From Pseudolabrys sp. (GTDB taxonomy: Bacteria; Pseudomonadota; Alphaproteobacteria; Rhizobiales; Xanthobacteraceae), in contig SHVM01000020.1 of assembly GCA_009694265.1 (NCBI GenBank), forward strand, positions 1 to 33,695: a DNA stretch of 33,695 nt, given 5' to 3'. The notes under the pieces are model-generated. The model searched no databases. It saw only the letters and a program-made list of their open reading frames with translations, and had not been told where the DNA came from. Both the position numbers and the translations under genes were made by a program. Below are positions 1 to 8,004 of the stretch, one piece after another. Position 1 is the first letter of the stretch. Every line of letters begins with the position of its first letter.

Positions 1-75
1 GCCCTGCGCCATCGACACTTCAATCTGACGAAGCAACGTCACAATCTGCTCTGCACTAAACCTCTTCTTTGGCAT
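1..75 (-). CDS. IS3-family transposase OrfA, N-terminal fragment
   Basis: The first 25 codons of a transposase run off the left edge. The visible protein starts [17 protein letters not shown] and continues to a VSMAQG segment, which matches the N-terminal helix-turn-helix region of IS3-family OrfA proteins (KKRFSxEQI followed by LRQ/LRE). OrfA binds the terminal repeats and is normally joined to the OrfB DDE integrase by a -1 frameshift. ATG at 75 is preceded on the minus strand by AAGGAG at proper distance. Function of the whole element cannot be judged because only this fragment is visible. Confidence 0.75.
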   Translation of the reverse strand, partial: MPKKRFSAEQIVTLLRQIEVSMAQG

Positions 76-138
76 GACCAAGCTCCTTTCCAAGCTATTC
101 TCTCACAACGCTTGGTTCAAAAAAGCCAGGTCAGGTCA
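1..138 (-). mobile_element. End of an IS3-family insertion sequence (partial)
   Basis: The left edge carries the terminal part of an insertion sequence read on the minus strand. It begins at 138 with TGACCTGACCTGG, and the TGA start typical of IS3-family ends is present. A short leader with a strong ribosome site (AAGGAG) is followed by the start of the first transposase frame at 75. Just outside position 138 the plus strand continues directly as UDP-glucuronate decarboxylase-like coding sequence, so the insertion point lies at about 138/139. The other end and any target duplication are outside the window. The IS407-like subgroup is an inference from the terminal bases only. Confidence 0.75.
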
Positions 139-877
139 ACCGGTTTACTACCAACACGATCCCGTTCAGACGACCAAGACCAGTGTGCACGGCGCCATCA
201 ACATGCTTGGCCTTGCCAAGCGTGTGAAGGCAAAAATTCTGCAGGCATCGACATCGGAAGTCTATGGCGACCCGAACGTACATCCGCAGACCGAGGCTTA
301 TTGGGGGAACGTCAATCCGATCGGGCCGCGCTCCTGCTACGATGAAGGAAAGCGCTGCGCCGAGACATTGTTTTTCGACTATTGGCGTCAGCACAAATTG
401 CGCATCAAGGTGGCGCGTATCTTCAACACCTATGGTCCGCGCATGCACCCCAACGATGGGCGCGTTGTATCGAATTTCATTGTTCAGGCCTTGCTCGGCC
501 AGGACATCACGATTTACGGCGATGGCTCGCAGACGCGATCGTTCTGTTACGTGGATGACTTGATCGACGGTTTGATGCGTTTGATGGCGACCGGCGACCA
601 GGTGACCGGTCCGATTAACATCGGTAATCCGCACGAGTTCACGATTCTTCAGCTCGCAAGCATGATCGTCGAGATGATCGGCGCGCGCTCAAAAATTGTT
701 CGCCAGCCGCTGCCGGAGAATGACCCGCGCCAGCGTCAGCCGGATATCTCGCTCGCAAAGGAAAAGCTGTCGTGGGAGCCACGCACGCAGCTCAAGGAGG
801 GGCTCGTCCGCACGATCTCCTATTTTGAGAAATTGCTTGCGGAGGACAGCGCACGGAAAATCCTGACCAGGGAATAG
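139..877 (+). pseudogene. UDP-glucuronate decarboxylase-like epimerase, 5' end removed by IS insertion
   Basis: The remnant encodes the C-terminal three quarters of an extended SDR of the UDP-glucuronic acid decarboxylase (UXS) type, which makes UDP-xylose for polysaccharides. Visible are [27 protein letters not shown], the catalytic YDEGK pair, [18 protein letters not shown] and the [15 protein letters not shown] substrate-loop region. Missing are the first 85-95 residues with the NAD-binding GxxGxxG, which would lie beyond the insertion sequence. An apparent start at 74 lies inside the IS end, so the first 22 residues of that frame are IS-derived. The product should not bind NAD and is probably inactive. 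It belongs with the polysaccharide genes downstream. Confidence 0.85.
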
Positions 878-901
878 AGCGGCGGACGCGTGACAAGGGG
901 G

Positions 902-929
902 CCGGCCTTCAAGCCGGTCTTTCTTTTTT
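902..929 (+). terminator. Rho-independent terminator after the UXS remnant
   Basis: CCGGC (902-906) and GCCGG (913-917) form a five-pair stem with a six-base loop, followed by a T-rich tail ending in six Ts (924-929). It lies 25 bases after the stop codon of the epimerase remnant, as expected for an intrinsic terminator. Confidence 0.6.
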
Positions 930-1005
930 GGCTAACGGGCGGAGCCTCAGCGTGACGTTCAGCCCGAAAAAACCAGCATATTTGGTCAAGAAACCAAGCG
1001 CGGCC

Positions 1006-1033
1006 AATTCCCTGTTCCTTTTTGCAGGGAATT
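1006..1033. repeat. Perfect 9-bp inverted repeat in the intergenic region
   Basis: AATTCCCTG (1006-1014) is exactly complementary to CAGGGAATT (1025-1033), with a T-rich ten-base loop. It sits alone between the terminator and the next gene. It could be a structured leader element of the dehydrogenase transcript or an interspersed palindromic repeat; there is no T-tail to make it a terminator. Confidence 0.45.
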
Positions 1034-1141
1034 TGCTAGTTATGCCCGTGGCCTCCAGGCCAATCTTTCAATCGGCGTAGCGGCGAGGCTCCCGCTGCGT
1101 TTGCGCAATTCTCAACTCCCTGTCAGCGGGAAAGGCCAAAA

Positions 1142-2383
1142 TTGAACTATCCATCCACCAAAACCGTCCCAGCGCCTCAAAGCGGAAAGCCCCAGGCCGA
1201 TATTACCGTGGTCGGCGGCGCCGGCCATGTCGGGATTCCGCTCGTGCTCGCCTTCGCCAAAGCGGGGATGACGGTCAATATCAATGACCGCAACGAGGCA
1301 ACGCTCGCGACATTGCGATCCGGCAAACTGCCGTTCATCGAGCATGGCGCGGCGCCGCTGCTGGCCAAGGCTTTGGCGGACAATCGCCTGATCTTCACGT
1401 CGTCACCGAGCGCAATCGGCCGCAACGGTCCGGTCATTGTTACCATCGGTACTCCGGTCGATGAATTTCTCAACCCGGTGCAGAAGGCCGTACAGGATTG
1501 TATCGACGATTTACTGCCGCATTTATCCGATGGCCAATTGCTGGTTCTGCGTTCGACTGTTTATCCCGGCACGACCGCCTGGCTTGATTCATATCTCAAG
1601 CGGTTAGGCCGCAAACTCAAAGTTGCGTTCTGCCCGGAGCGCGTCGTGCAAGGCCATGGAATCAAGGAACTGCACGAAATGCCACAGATTGTCAGCGGCA
1701 TTTCAAAGGAAGCCGAGGAAGAGGCGGTGGCGCTGTTCAGCAAGATCGCGCCGGAAGTTGTGGTGATTAAACCGCTTGAGGCCGAATTTGCCAAACTCTT
1801 CAGCAACGCCTATCGCTATATCGAATTCGCCGCAACCAACCAATTCTACATGATCGCGAAATCCGCCGGGGCGGACTACCAAGCGATCATGCAAGCGATG
1901 AAGCATAACTATCCACGCTTGAAAACGCTGCCGCGGCCGGGGTTCTCCGCCGGGCCATGCCTGTTCAAGGATACGATGCAGCTCGCCGCTTATGCGCGAA
2001 ATCAATTTGGACTCGGCCACGCCGCGATGCAGGTGAATGAGGGGCTGGTGCTGCATCTGGTTGAGGACCTGCGGCGTGCCTATGATATTTCGGGCATGAC
2101 CATTGGACTTTTGGGGATGGCATTTAAAGCCGAAATCGACGACACACGTGCGTCCTTAAGCTACAAGCTCAAACGCACATTACAAATGTCCGCCCGCGAA
2201 GTCCTCACCACCGATCCGTTCGTGACGACCGATCCGGCCCTTCTGCCGCTCGATCAGGTGATCGATCGCAGCGACATATTGATTTTGTGCACGCCGCATT
2301 CCGCCTATGCCGGTGCCGATCTCAAGGGCAAGCCGGTGGTGGATGTCTGGGGCTTTCTCAAGAACGCGAATGTCGTGACCTAG
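1142..2383 (+). CDS. UDP-glucose/GDP-mannose dehydrogenase family (nucleotide-sugar 6-dehydrogenase)
   Basis: A 413-residue cytosolic enzyme that should oxidise the C6 hydroxyl of a UDP-hexose (for example UDP-ManNAc or UDP-glucose) to a uronic acid in two NAD-dependent steps. The NAD motif GGAGHVG lies near residue 25, the VTIGTPVDE strand-loop and RSTVYPGTT follow, the central segment has FAKLFSNAYRYIEFAATNQF, and the catalytic cysteine is C273 in GFSAGPCLFKDT. The C-terminal domain carries LLGMAFKAEIDDTRAS and DPF. Length fits the family. The start is TTG with GGGAAAGG at 1128-1135 in front; no ATG lies in a suitable place. The lipid- or capsule-sugar genes downstream suggest a role in surface polysaccharide precursor supply. 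A WecC/UDP-ManNAc specificity is possible but not shown. Confidence 0.88.
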   Translation: MNYPSTKTVPAPQSGKPQADITVVGGAGHVGIPLVLAFAKAGMTVNINDRNEATLATLRSGKLPFIEHGAAPLLAKALADNRLIFTSSPSAIGRNGPVIVTIGTPVDEFLNPVQKAVQDCIDDLLPHLSDGQLLVLRSTVYPGTTAWLDSYLKRLGRKLKVAFCPERVVQGHGIKELHEMPQIVSGISKEAEEEAVALFSKIAPEVVVIKPLEAEFAKLFSNAYRYIEFAATNQFYMIAKSAGADYQAIMQAMKHNYPRLKTLPRPGFSAGPCLFKDTMQLAAYARNQFGLGHAAMQVNEGLVLHLVEDLRRAYDISGMTIGLLGMAFKAEIDDTRASLSYKLKRTLQMSAREVLTTDPFVTTDPALLPLDQVIDRSDILILCTPHSAYAGADLKGKPVVDVWGFLKNANVVT

Positions 2384-2430
2384 CGCATGATCCCGAAAAG
2401 TGGGGACCGGTTTTCAGACGAAATCATGCG
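2384..2430. repeat. 47-bp imperfect palindromic intergenic repeat
   Basis: The element starts on the base after the dehydrogenase stop codon. Its ends CGCATGAT (2384-2391) and ATCATGCG (2423-2430) are perfectly complementary, and the inner GAAAA/TTTTC also pairs. From memory, elements beginning CGCATGATCCCGAAAAGTGG are scattered through Hyphomicrobiales genomes; only one copy is in this window. It contains an in-frame ATG that would falsely extend the next gene upstream. Confidence 0.6.
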
Positions 2431-2443
2431 TCAACAAAACGCC

Positions 2444-3202
2444 ATGACGCCGTGGCTCGATATCGTCATCCCGGTCTATAATGAAGGGAACATTATTCTC
2501 GCGACGCTTGCGGAGCTTCGCCGGCTCGTTCGAACGCCGTCGCGAATTCTGATCTGCTACGACCGGCCCGACGACGACACGCTTTCCGCCATCAAGGCGC
2601 ATCCCGAGCGTGTCGAAGGTCTTTCAATCGAATTTGTCCTTAATAGTTCGCGCGGCGCGCAAGGCGCGGTGATGAGTGGATTTGCAGCAAGCCACGCGCC
2701 TTTTGTGCTGGTGTTTCCCGCCGATGACGACTTCAACGCCGGCATGATCGATGCGATGGTCGCCAAGGCCGAACAGGGCGCCGACATTGTATGTGCCAGC
2801 CGTTTTATTCCCGGCGGCAGCATGGTGGGCTGCCGTTGGCTGAAGGCTACGCTGGTCCGCACCGCGGCGTTTACACTCTATTATGTGGCCCGCCTGCCGA
2901 CCCGGGATGCAACCAACGGATTTCGGCTGTTTTCGCGGCGCGTCATCGATAGCATCGAGATCGAATCCGACATCGGTTTCTGCTACAGCCTGGAAATGCT
3001 GGTAAAGTGCCACCGTCTCGGCTGGCCCATCGCCGACGTGCCGGCCAAGTGGATCGAGCGCAAGCAAGGTACCAGCCGGTTTCAGGTGTTGAATTGGGTG
3101 CCGGCCTATCTGCGTTGGTATTTATACGCCTTCGCGACCACGTTTCTGCGCCTGCCGGCAACTAGCGTAAAGCAGCGTTCAGCTTGGAAGGCCGCGAAAT
3201 GA
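2444..3202 (+). CDS. Family 2 glycosyltransferase
   Basis: A 252-residue GT-A glycosyltransferase. It shows LDIVIPVYNEG at the N-terminus, a ChYDRPDDDT-like nucleotide-binding turn, RGAQGAVMSGF, the metal-binding acidic motif VFPADDDFN (DxD equivalent), and the C-terminal TNGFRLFSRR and GFCYSLEML acceptor region seen in DPM1/GtrB-like enzymes. It probably moves a sugar from a nucleotide or polyprenyl donor onto a lipid carrier or glycan at the cytoplasmic face. I chose ATG 2444 because the longer frame from 2387 is made entirely of the palindromic repeat; an alternative start at 2426 is also inside the repeat. No strong ribosome site is visible. The stop overlaps the next gene in an ATGA arrangement, so the two are translationally coupled. 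Confidence 0.85.
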   Translation: MTPWLDIVIPVYNEGNIILATLAELRRLVRTPSRILICYDRPDDDTLSAIKAHPERVEGLSIEFVLNSSRGAQGAVMSGFAASHAPFVLVFPADDDFNAGMIDAMVAKAEQGADIVCASRFIPGGSMVGCRWLKATLVRTAAFTLYYVARLPTRDATNGFRLFSRRVIDSIEIESDIGFCYSLEMLVKCHRLGWPIADVPAKWIERKQGTSRFQVLNWVPAYLRWYLYAFATTFLRLPATSVKQRSAWKAAK

Positions 3203-5112
3203 TACGGTTGCCGAAACTGTCGCTGCGCCAAATCCTGATCGTATTACATGATCTACTCGCCACCGTCGCGGCGATCGTCCTCACATTTTATATGCGGTTC
3301 GAGGACAAAGGTTTGTACGAGCGACTGGGCGGTCTTAAGCTTTTCCTGCCATTTTTTCTGATCTATGCCGCGGTGGTATATTTCACCTTCGGCTTGCACC
3401 GTAACAAGTGGCGGTTCACGTCGGTTCCGGACCTCTATGACATCTTCCGCACTTCCACTTTCCTGGCAGTGTTACTTCTCGCTCTCGACTATGTGCTGCT
3501 GTCGCCGAATCTCTACGGCACATTTTTCTTCGGCAAGATAACGATTCTGCTATACTGGTTTCTACAGATGTTTTTCTTAGGAGGCTTCCGAGTCGCCTAT
3601 CGTTATTTCCATTATGCGCAAATTCTCCAGCGCGTCAAAATCGCCGACGCAACGCCGACGCTGGTCCTCGGCCGCGCAGCCGACGCAGAAGTTTTGTTGC
3701 GTTCGGTCGAAAGCGGTGTGGTAAAAAATATCTGGCCGGTCGGCATCCTCTCGCCGTCGGTGACGGATCGCGGACAATCGATCCGTGGTATTCCGGTCCT
3801 GGGCGATGTTGATGATCTTGAACGGGTCGTCGCCGATCTCGCGAGCCGCGGCAATCGCGTGACGCGTCTTGTGCTGGCGCCTTCGGCGCTATCGCCGGAG
3901 GCGCGGCCTGAGTCGATTCTGATCCGCGCCCGTAGACTTGGCCTGAGCCTTAGTCAAATGCCGTCGCTCGATGACGGCGGGCCGGCGGTGCAGCTTGCGC
4001 CGGTCGCGGTCGAGGATCTGCTGCTGCGGCCAAGCGTTGGAATTGATTATCGCCGGCTTGAGAAATTCGTGAGCGAAAAATCGGTTGTCGTGACCGGCGG
4101 CGGCGGCTCGATTGGCTCGGAAATCTGCAACCGCATTGTCGCCTTCGGCGCCGCCCGGCTGCTGGTGATCGAGAATTCCGAGCCGGCGCTGCACGCCATA
4201 TTGGAATCGCTTAAAGGCAATCAAAGCGCGGCGGAAATATCCGGCCGGCTTGCCGATATCCGCGACCGCCAGCGGATTACGAATCTGATCGGTCAATTCA
4301 AGCCCGACATCGTCTTTCACGCCGCCGCGCTCAAACATGTGCCGTTGCTCGAACAGGACTGGGACGAGGGCATCAAGACCAACGTCTTCGGCTCGATCAA
4401 TGTTGCCGATGCCGCGGCGGCGGCAGGCTGCGCCGCAATGGTCATGATCTCGACCGACAAGGCGATAGAACCGGTCTCCGTGCTGGGCGCCACCAAGCGG
4501 CTGGCGGAAATGTATTGTGAAGCGCTTGATGAAGAATTCGGCCGCCGCGACGGCAATGGGAAGCGCGCGATGCGTCTGATTTCGGTGCGGTTCGGAAACG
4601 TGCTGGCGTCGAACGGCTCGGTGGTGCCGAAATTCAAAGCGCAGATCGAGGCAGGCGGTCCGGTCACCGTGACCCATCCGGACATGGTTCGATATTTCAT
4701 GACCATCCGCGAGGCCTGCGACCTGGTCGTCACCGCCGCGAGCCATGCGCTGGCGCCGGAGCGGAGCGATGTGTCCGTCTACGTGCTCAACATGGGCCAG
4801 CCGGTGAAGATCGTCGATCTCGCCGAGCGCATCATCCGGCTCAGTGGACTTGTGCCTGGCCGCGACATCAAAATTGTCTTTACTGGCATTCGCCCGGGCG
4901 AGCGGCTGCACGAAATCTTGTTTGCGAACGAAGAAACGACCAGCGAAATCGGTATTCCCGGTATTGTCGCCGCCAAGCCGGTGCGGCCGTCGCTCGAGTC
5001 GATACGGGGCTGGGTGGCGACGCTGGAGCAAGGTTTGGCGCGCAACGAGCGTGCAATCATCTATAATGTGCTGCGTGACGCCGTGCCGGAATTTCGCGGC
5101 GAAACTGCTTGA
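3199..5112 (+). CDS. CapD/WbpM-type membrane nucleotide-sugar 4,6-dehydratase
   Basis: A 637-residue two-part protein. Residues 10-145 form about four membrane helices (for example LLATVAAIVLTFYM, FLPFFLIYAAVVYF, FLAVLLLALDYVLL), followed by a cytosolic Rossmann-like linker domain and then an SDR domain from about residue 293 with VVVTGGGGSIGSE. The active-site segment is STDKAIEPVSVLGATK: the Asp-Lys pair is present, but the usual catalytic Tyr is Leu, as in the large WbpM/PglF class where the tyrosine is replaced. Such enzymes convert UDP-GlcNAc to the 4-keto-6-deoxy sugar for O-antigen, capsule or glycan synthesis. ATG 3199 overlaps the previous stop and has GGAAGG at 3186-3191. A TTG at 3184 is less likely. 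Confidence 0.88.
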   Translation: MIRLPKLSLRQILIVLHDLLATVAAIVLTFYMRFEDKGLYERLGGLKLFLPFFLIYAAVVYFTFGLHRNKWRFTSVPDLYDIFRTSTFLAVLLLALDYVLLSPNLYGTFFFGKITILLYWFLQMFFLGGFRVAYRYFHYAQILQRVKIADATPTLVLGRAADAEVLLRSVESGVVKNIWPVGILSPSVTDRGQSIRGIPVLGDVDDLERVVADLASRGNRVTRLVLAPSALSPEARPESILIRARRLGLSLSQMPSLDDGGPAVQLAPVAVEDLLLRPSVGIDYRRLEKFVSEKSVVVTGGGGSIGSEICNRIVAFGAARLLVIENSEPALHAILESLKGNQSAAEISGRLADIRDRQRITNLIGQFKPDIVFHAAALKHVPLLEQDWDEGIKTNVFGSINVADAAAAAGCAAMVMISTDKAIEPVSVLGATKRLAEMYCEALDEEFGRRDGNGKRAMRLISVRFGNVLASNGSVVPKFKAQIEAGGPVTVTHPDMVRYFMTIREACDLVVTAASHALAPERSDVSVYVLNMGQPVKIVDLAERIIRLSGLVPGRDIKIVFTGIRPGERLHEILFANEETTSEIGIPGIVAAKPVRPSLESIRGWVATLEQGLARNERAIIYNVLRDAVPEFRGETA

Positions 5113-5123
5113 AGGAACCAAAC

Positions 5124-5702
5124 GTGGACTTAACAGCATTTTTCAAGGCGGAATTTGCCGAACATCACGATGTTGCCCGGCGTACTGAGGCGGCATTGTC
5201 CGGCGCTTTCGCTGGTTTGGTCGGCGCTTGCGTGACATCGATCCGTACCGGCGGCAAGCTCATGTTCTTTGGTAATGGCGGGAGCGCGGGCGATGCCCAG
5301 CATCTCGCGACCGAATTGACCATCCGCTACAAACAGAACCGTGCGGCGATCGCCGCGATCGCGCTTACGACCGATACCTCCGCGCTCACCGCCGCCGGAA
5401 ACGACCTCGGCTTTGAGCGGATTTTCGCCCGTCAGATCGAGGCTCTGGGACGGCCCGGCGATGTCGCCATCGCGATCTCGACTTCGGGCAAGAGCCCGAA
5501 CGTGATAGCCGCGCTGAGGCAGGCCAAATCCATGCGGATGGTTACCGCGGCCCTGGGCGGCAAGGGCGGCGGCGAGCTGACCGGACTAGCCGATCACTTG
5601 CTGCTGGTGCCATCCGATACCACCGCCCGCATCCAGGAAATGCACATAACCCTGGGTCAAATGCTATGCGGGGCCTTGGAAATTGAGCTGGGGCTGGCTT
5701 AG
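5124..5702 (+). CDS. gmhA: Phosphoheptose isomerase-like SIS-domain protein (GmhA type)
   Basis: A 192-residue single SIS-domain protein. GKLMFFGNGGSAGDAQHLATEL holds the phosphate loop and the zinc-ligand His and Glu, STSGKSPN is the second phosphate loop, and IQEMHITLGQ supplies the later Gln and His ligands of GmhA. The family converts sedoheptulose 7-phosphate to D-glycero-D-manno-heptose 7-phosphate for heptose in LPS or S-layer glycans. I chose GTG 5124, because GAAGGA (5111-5116) is at the right distance; a TTG at 5109 overlaps the previous stop and lacks a site. It ends the polysaccharide unit, with a terminator directly behind it. DiaA-like SIS proteins look similar, but the locus favours sugar metabolism. 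Confidence 0.85.
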   Translation: MDLTAFFKAEFAEHHDVARRTEAALSGAFAGLVGACVTSIRTGGKLMFFGNGGSAGDAQHLATELTIRYKQNRAAIAAIALTTDTSALTAAGNDLGFERIFARQIEALGRPGDVAIAISTSGKSPNVIAALRQAKSMRMVTAALGGKGGGELTGLADHLLLVPSDTTARIQEMHITLGQMLCGALEIELGLA

Positions 5703-5730
5703 CGGCCCATAACGTAGTCCGCAGCAATAG

Positions 5731-5752
5731 CCCGCCACCCGGCGGGTTTTTT
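5731..5752 (+). terminator. Rho-independent terminator of the polysaccharide operon
   Basis: CCCGCC (5731-5736) pairs with GGCGGG (5741-5746) across a four-base loop and is followed by six Ts (5747-5752). It stands 28 bases after the gmhA stop and separates the polysaccharide genes from the catabolic island. Confidence 0.85.
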
Positions 5753-5853
5753 AAATAATTTTCACAACTGGAAAACTTTGTTCGAGATGCTGAAAATAGC
5801 CTTGACTCAGTGCTTATGGCCGCATTTCTTTGCGCCCAGGGAGAAACAAACCA

Positions 5854-6717
5854 ATGGACGCAACCATTCTGCCCGGGCCAGGCGTTAAGGCTCGTCCTCA
5901 GCGCACAGGCGCTAAAGCCGACCGCCACAGCATTCAATCGGTCGACCGTGCGCTGTTCCTGCTGGAAACCATCGCCGAGGTCGGCGGGGAGGCGACGCTG
6001 ACCGAGCTTGCCACCCGCACTGGCCTCAATATTTCGACCTGCCACCATTTGCTGGCGACGCTGATTAAGCGCGGCTTTGCCGCCAAGGTGCCGGGGCGCC
6101 GTCTCTATGCGCTGGGCGCGCGCATCCTCTATCTCGGGCATGCCTGTCTGCAGGTCGATCTGCCCCGCCGCGCGCAGCCTTACCTGGAGAACGTCAACCG
6201 GGCCACCGGCGAAACCGTGCATCTCGCGGCCTTGCAGGGCGATGCCGTCGTCACGCTGGCGGTGTGTGAAGCGCGCCACGCCGTACGCGTCGATACCGGT
6301 AAGATTGGCAAGGTCGAGGCACCGCACGCCACATCGGTTGGTAAAGCGATTCTGGCTTGGCTGCCAGAAGACGAAATCCGCCGCATACTCGCCGACGGAA
6401 TGAAGCGCTTTACCGACAACACCATCACCGATTTCCCTGCCTTCGTGGAAGCGCTGCGCGTGGTACGCCGCAATGGCTATGCCATCGACCGTGAAGAATT
6501 TCTGCCGGGTGTGATTTGCGTCGGCGCGGCCATCCGCGATCAGGCCGGCACCGTGATCGGGGCGATCAGCGTCTCGACGCCCTCCATGCGCGCTACCGAA
6601 GAGCACATTGAGCTCATGCGCGATGAAATCAGCGCTGCCACGCGTGCGCTGTCCGCCGAGTTTGGCGAACCCAACTCGCAACCCAATAGCGACCGGCCGC
6701 AGGCTATCGCCAATTAA
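5854..6717 (+). CDS. IclR-family transcriptional regulator
   Basis: A 287-residue regulator. The N-terminal winged helix-turn-helix covers about residues 30-90 (IQSVDRALFLLETIAE, LTELATRTGLNISTCHHLLATL). The C-terminal effector domain carries the family signatures HATSVGKAILAWLPEDE and GYAIDREEFLPGVICVGAAIRD. IclR proteins bind small carboxylate or aromatic effectors and control nearby catabolic genes. ATG 5854 has AGGGAG at 5838-5843; a TTG at 5830 is less likely. It is first in a codirectional run, 41 bases before the alcohol dehydrogenase, and may control that run. TTGACT (5802-5807) with a poor -10 17 bases later is the only promoter-like pair I see upstream. The C-terminal tail is rich in Asn, Pro and Gln. 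Confidence 0.9.
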   Translation: MDATILPGPGVKARPQRTGAKADRHSIQSVDRALFLLETIAEVGGEATLTELATRTGLNISTCHHLLATLIKRGFAAKVPGRRLYALGARILYLGHACLQVDLPRRAQPYLENVNRATGETVHLAALQGDAVVTLAVCEARHAVRVDTGKIGKVEAPHATSVGKAILAWLPEDEIRRILADGMKRFTDNTITDFPAFVEALRVVRRNGYAIDREEFLPGVICVGAAIRDQAGTVIGAISVSTPSMRATEEHIELMRDEISAATRALSAEFGEPNSQPNSDRPQAIAN

Positions 6718-6758
6718 CCGATCGGCGGTGTTAAACCCGCGGTCACTCTGGAGGAACT

Positions 6759-7928
6759 ATGTACGCACCGACCGGCGTTAAGACCAATCACAACGAATTT
6801 CCGATTCCCGACAGCATGAAGGCCTGGGTGCTCGGCGATCCGGGTCAGCTCAGCATTACAAACAAGCCGGTGCCGGTGCCGAAAAAAGCGGAAGTGCTGG
6901 TGCGCATCGATGCGGTGGCGATCTGCGCGACTGATCTGGAAATCATCTATAACGGCCCGCCCGCGATGATCCAAGGCGGTATGCCGCACAATAAAAATTT
7001 CACACCGGGACACGAATATATGGGAACCGTGGTGGCGCTCGGCGCGGGCGTTGACGAATACAAGATCGGCACGCGCGTGGCGGTCGAAATCCACGCCGGC
7101 TGCGGCCAGTGCAAACGCTGCCGCGAGGGTATGTACACCTCTTGCCACAACTACGGTCTCAACTATGGCGATGTGGACAAGGGCCATCGTGCCAACGGTT
7201 TCACCACCGATGGCGGCTTCTGCGAGTATCAGGTCAACCACATCAACACGCTGGTTGCGATCCCGGACGAAATGTCGGACGAGGAAGGCACGCTCGTTGT
7301 CACAGCTGGCACGGCGATGTATGCATTGACCGAACTCGGCGGCCTTGTGGCCGGCGAAAGCGTCGTGGTCACCGGCCCGGGGCCTATCGGCCTGATGGCG
7401 GTCGCTGTCGCCAAGGCGCTCGGCGCCCAGCCCGTGATCCTCACCGGCACGCGCGACAACCGCCTCGAGATCGGCAAGCGGCTCGGCGCCGACGCGGTCG
7501 TCAACATCCGCAAGGAACCGGACGTCGTGGCGGCGGTGAAGAAGCTCAACGGCGGCAAGGGCGTTGACTATGTGGTCGAATGTTCGGCCGCGACCAGCGC
7601 CGTCAATGACGCGGTGCGCATGGTCAATCGCGGCGGCAGGGTCTGCCTCGCGGCTTTCGCGCACGAAGAAGTGCCGGTCGATGTGGCGCATATCGTGCGC
7701 AACAACATCTATCTCTATGGCATCCGCGGCGAGGGCAAGAGCGCGACCCATCGCGCCGAGGGCTTCATGCAGCAGAAGCGTTTCGACGCCACCTTGATCC
7801 ACACACACACATTCGCGCTCGACGATCTCCCGACCGCGATCCGTTATGCCAAGGATCGCGTCGATGACGCCATCAAAGTGGTGGTGAAAGCGAAAATGGA
7901 CGCCGCCCACAAAGTGGCGGCGGAGTAA
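6759..7928 (+). CDS. Zinc-dependent medium-chain alcohol dehydrogenase
   Basis: A 389-residue MDR-family dehydrogenase. Catalytic zinc ligands are the Cys in AICATDLE and the His-Glu in PGHEYMGTV. The structural zinc lobe is CGQCKRCREGMYTSC with four cysteines. The NAD(P)-binding part has VTGPGPIGLMAVAVAKALGA, with the acidic or polar residue after the second strand replaced by TGTRDN. These enzymes oxidise secondary alcohols or polyols such as sorbitol or threonine. The start has CTGGAGGA at good distance. It follows the IclR gene closely and precedes the molybdenum hydroxylase after a REP-like hairpin, so it likely oxidises an alcohol intermediate of the same pathway. The exact substrate cannot be read from the sequence. 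Confidence 0.88.
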   Translation: MYAPTGVKTNHNEFPIPDSMKAWVLGDPGQLSITNKPVPVPKKAEVLVRIDAVAICATDLEIIYNGPPAMIQGGMPHNKNFTPGHEYMGTVVALGAGVDEYKIGTRVAVEIHAGCGQCKRCREGMYTSCHNYGLNYGDVDKGHRANGFTTDGGFCEYQVNHINTLVAIPDEMSDEEGTLVVTAGTAMYALTELGGLVAGESVVVTGPGPIGLMAVAVAKALGAQPVILTGTRDNRLEIGKRLGADAVVNIRKEPDVVAAVKKLNGGKGVDYVVECSAATSAVNDAVRMVNRGGRVCLAAFAHEEVPVDVAHIVRNNIYLYGIRGEGKSATHRAEGFMQQKRFDATLIHTHTFALDDLPTAIRYAKDRVDDAIKVVVKAKMDAAHKVAAE

Positions 7929-7934
7929 TCGATT

Positions 7935-7974
7935 GTCATCGCCGGGCCGGCGCGGAGCGCCGTGACCCGGTGAT
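7935..7974. repeat. REP-like palindrome between the alcohol dehydrogenase and hydroxylase genes
   Basis: Outer arms ATCGCCGGG (7938-7946) and CCCGGTGAT (7966-7974) pair with one G-T, and an inner stem CGGCGC (7948-7953)/GCGCCG (7957-7962) is perfect with a three-base loop. There is no T-tail. The GTCATCGCCGGG opening resembles the GTCATGGCCGGG arms at 30652 and 19097, which suggests one interspersed family. Confidence 0.55.
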
Positions 7975-8004
7975 CCCGCTTAAGCAGGTGTACAGAGAGA
8001 GCCG

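Noticed and set aside
74-138. Apparent start of the epimerase gene at 74
   Set aside because: These codons lie in the IS end; the family sequence begins only at about 140, so this is not a native start.
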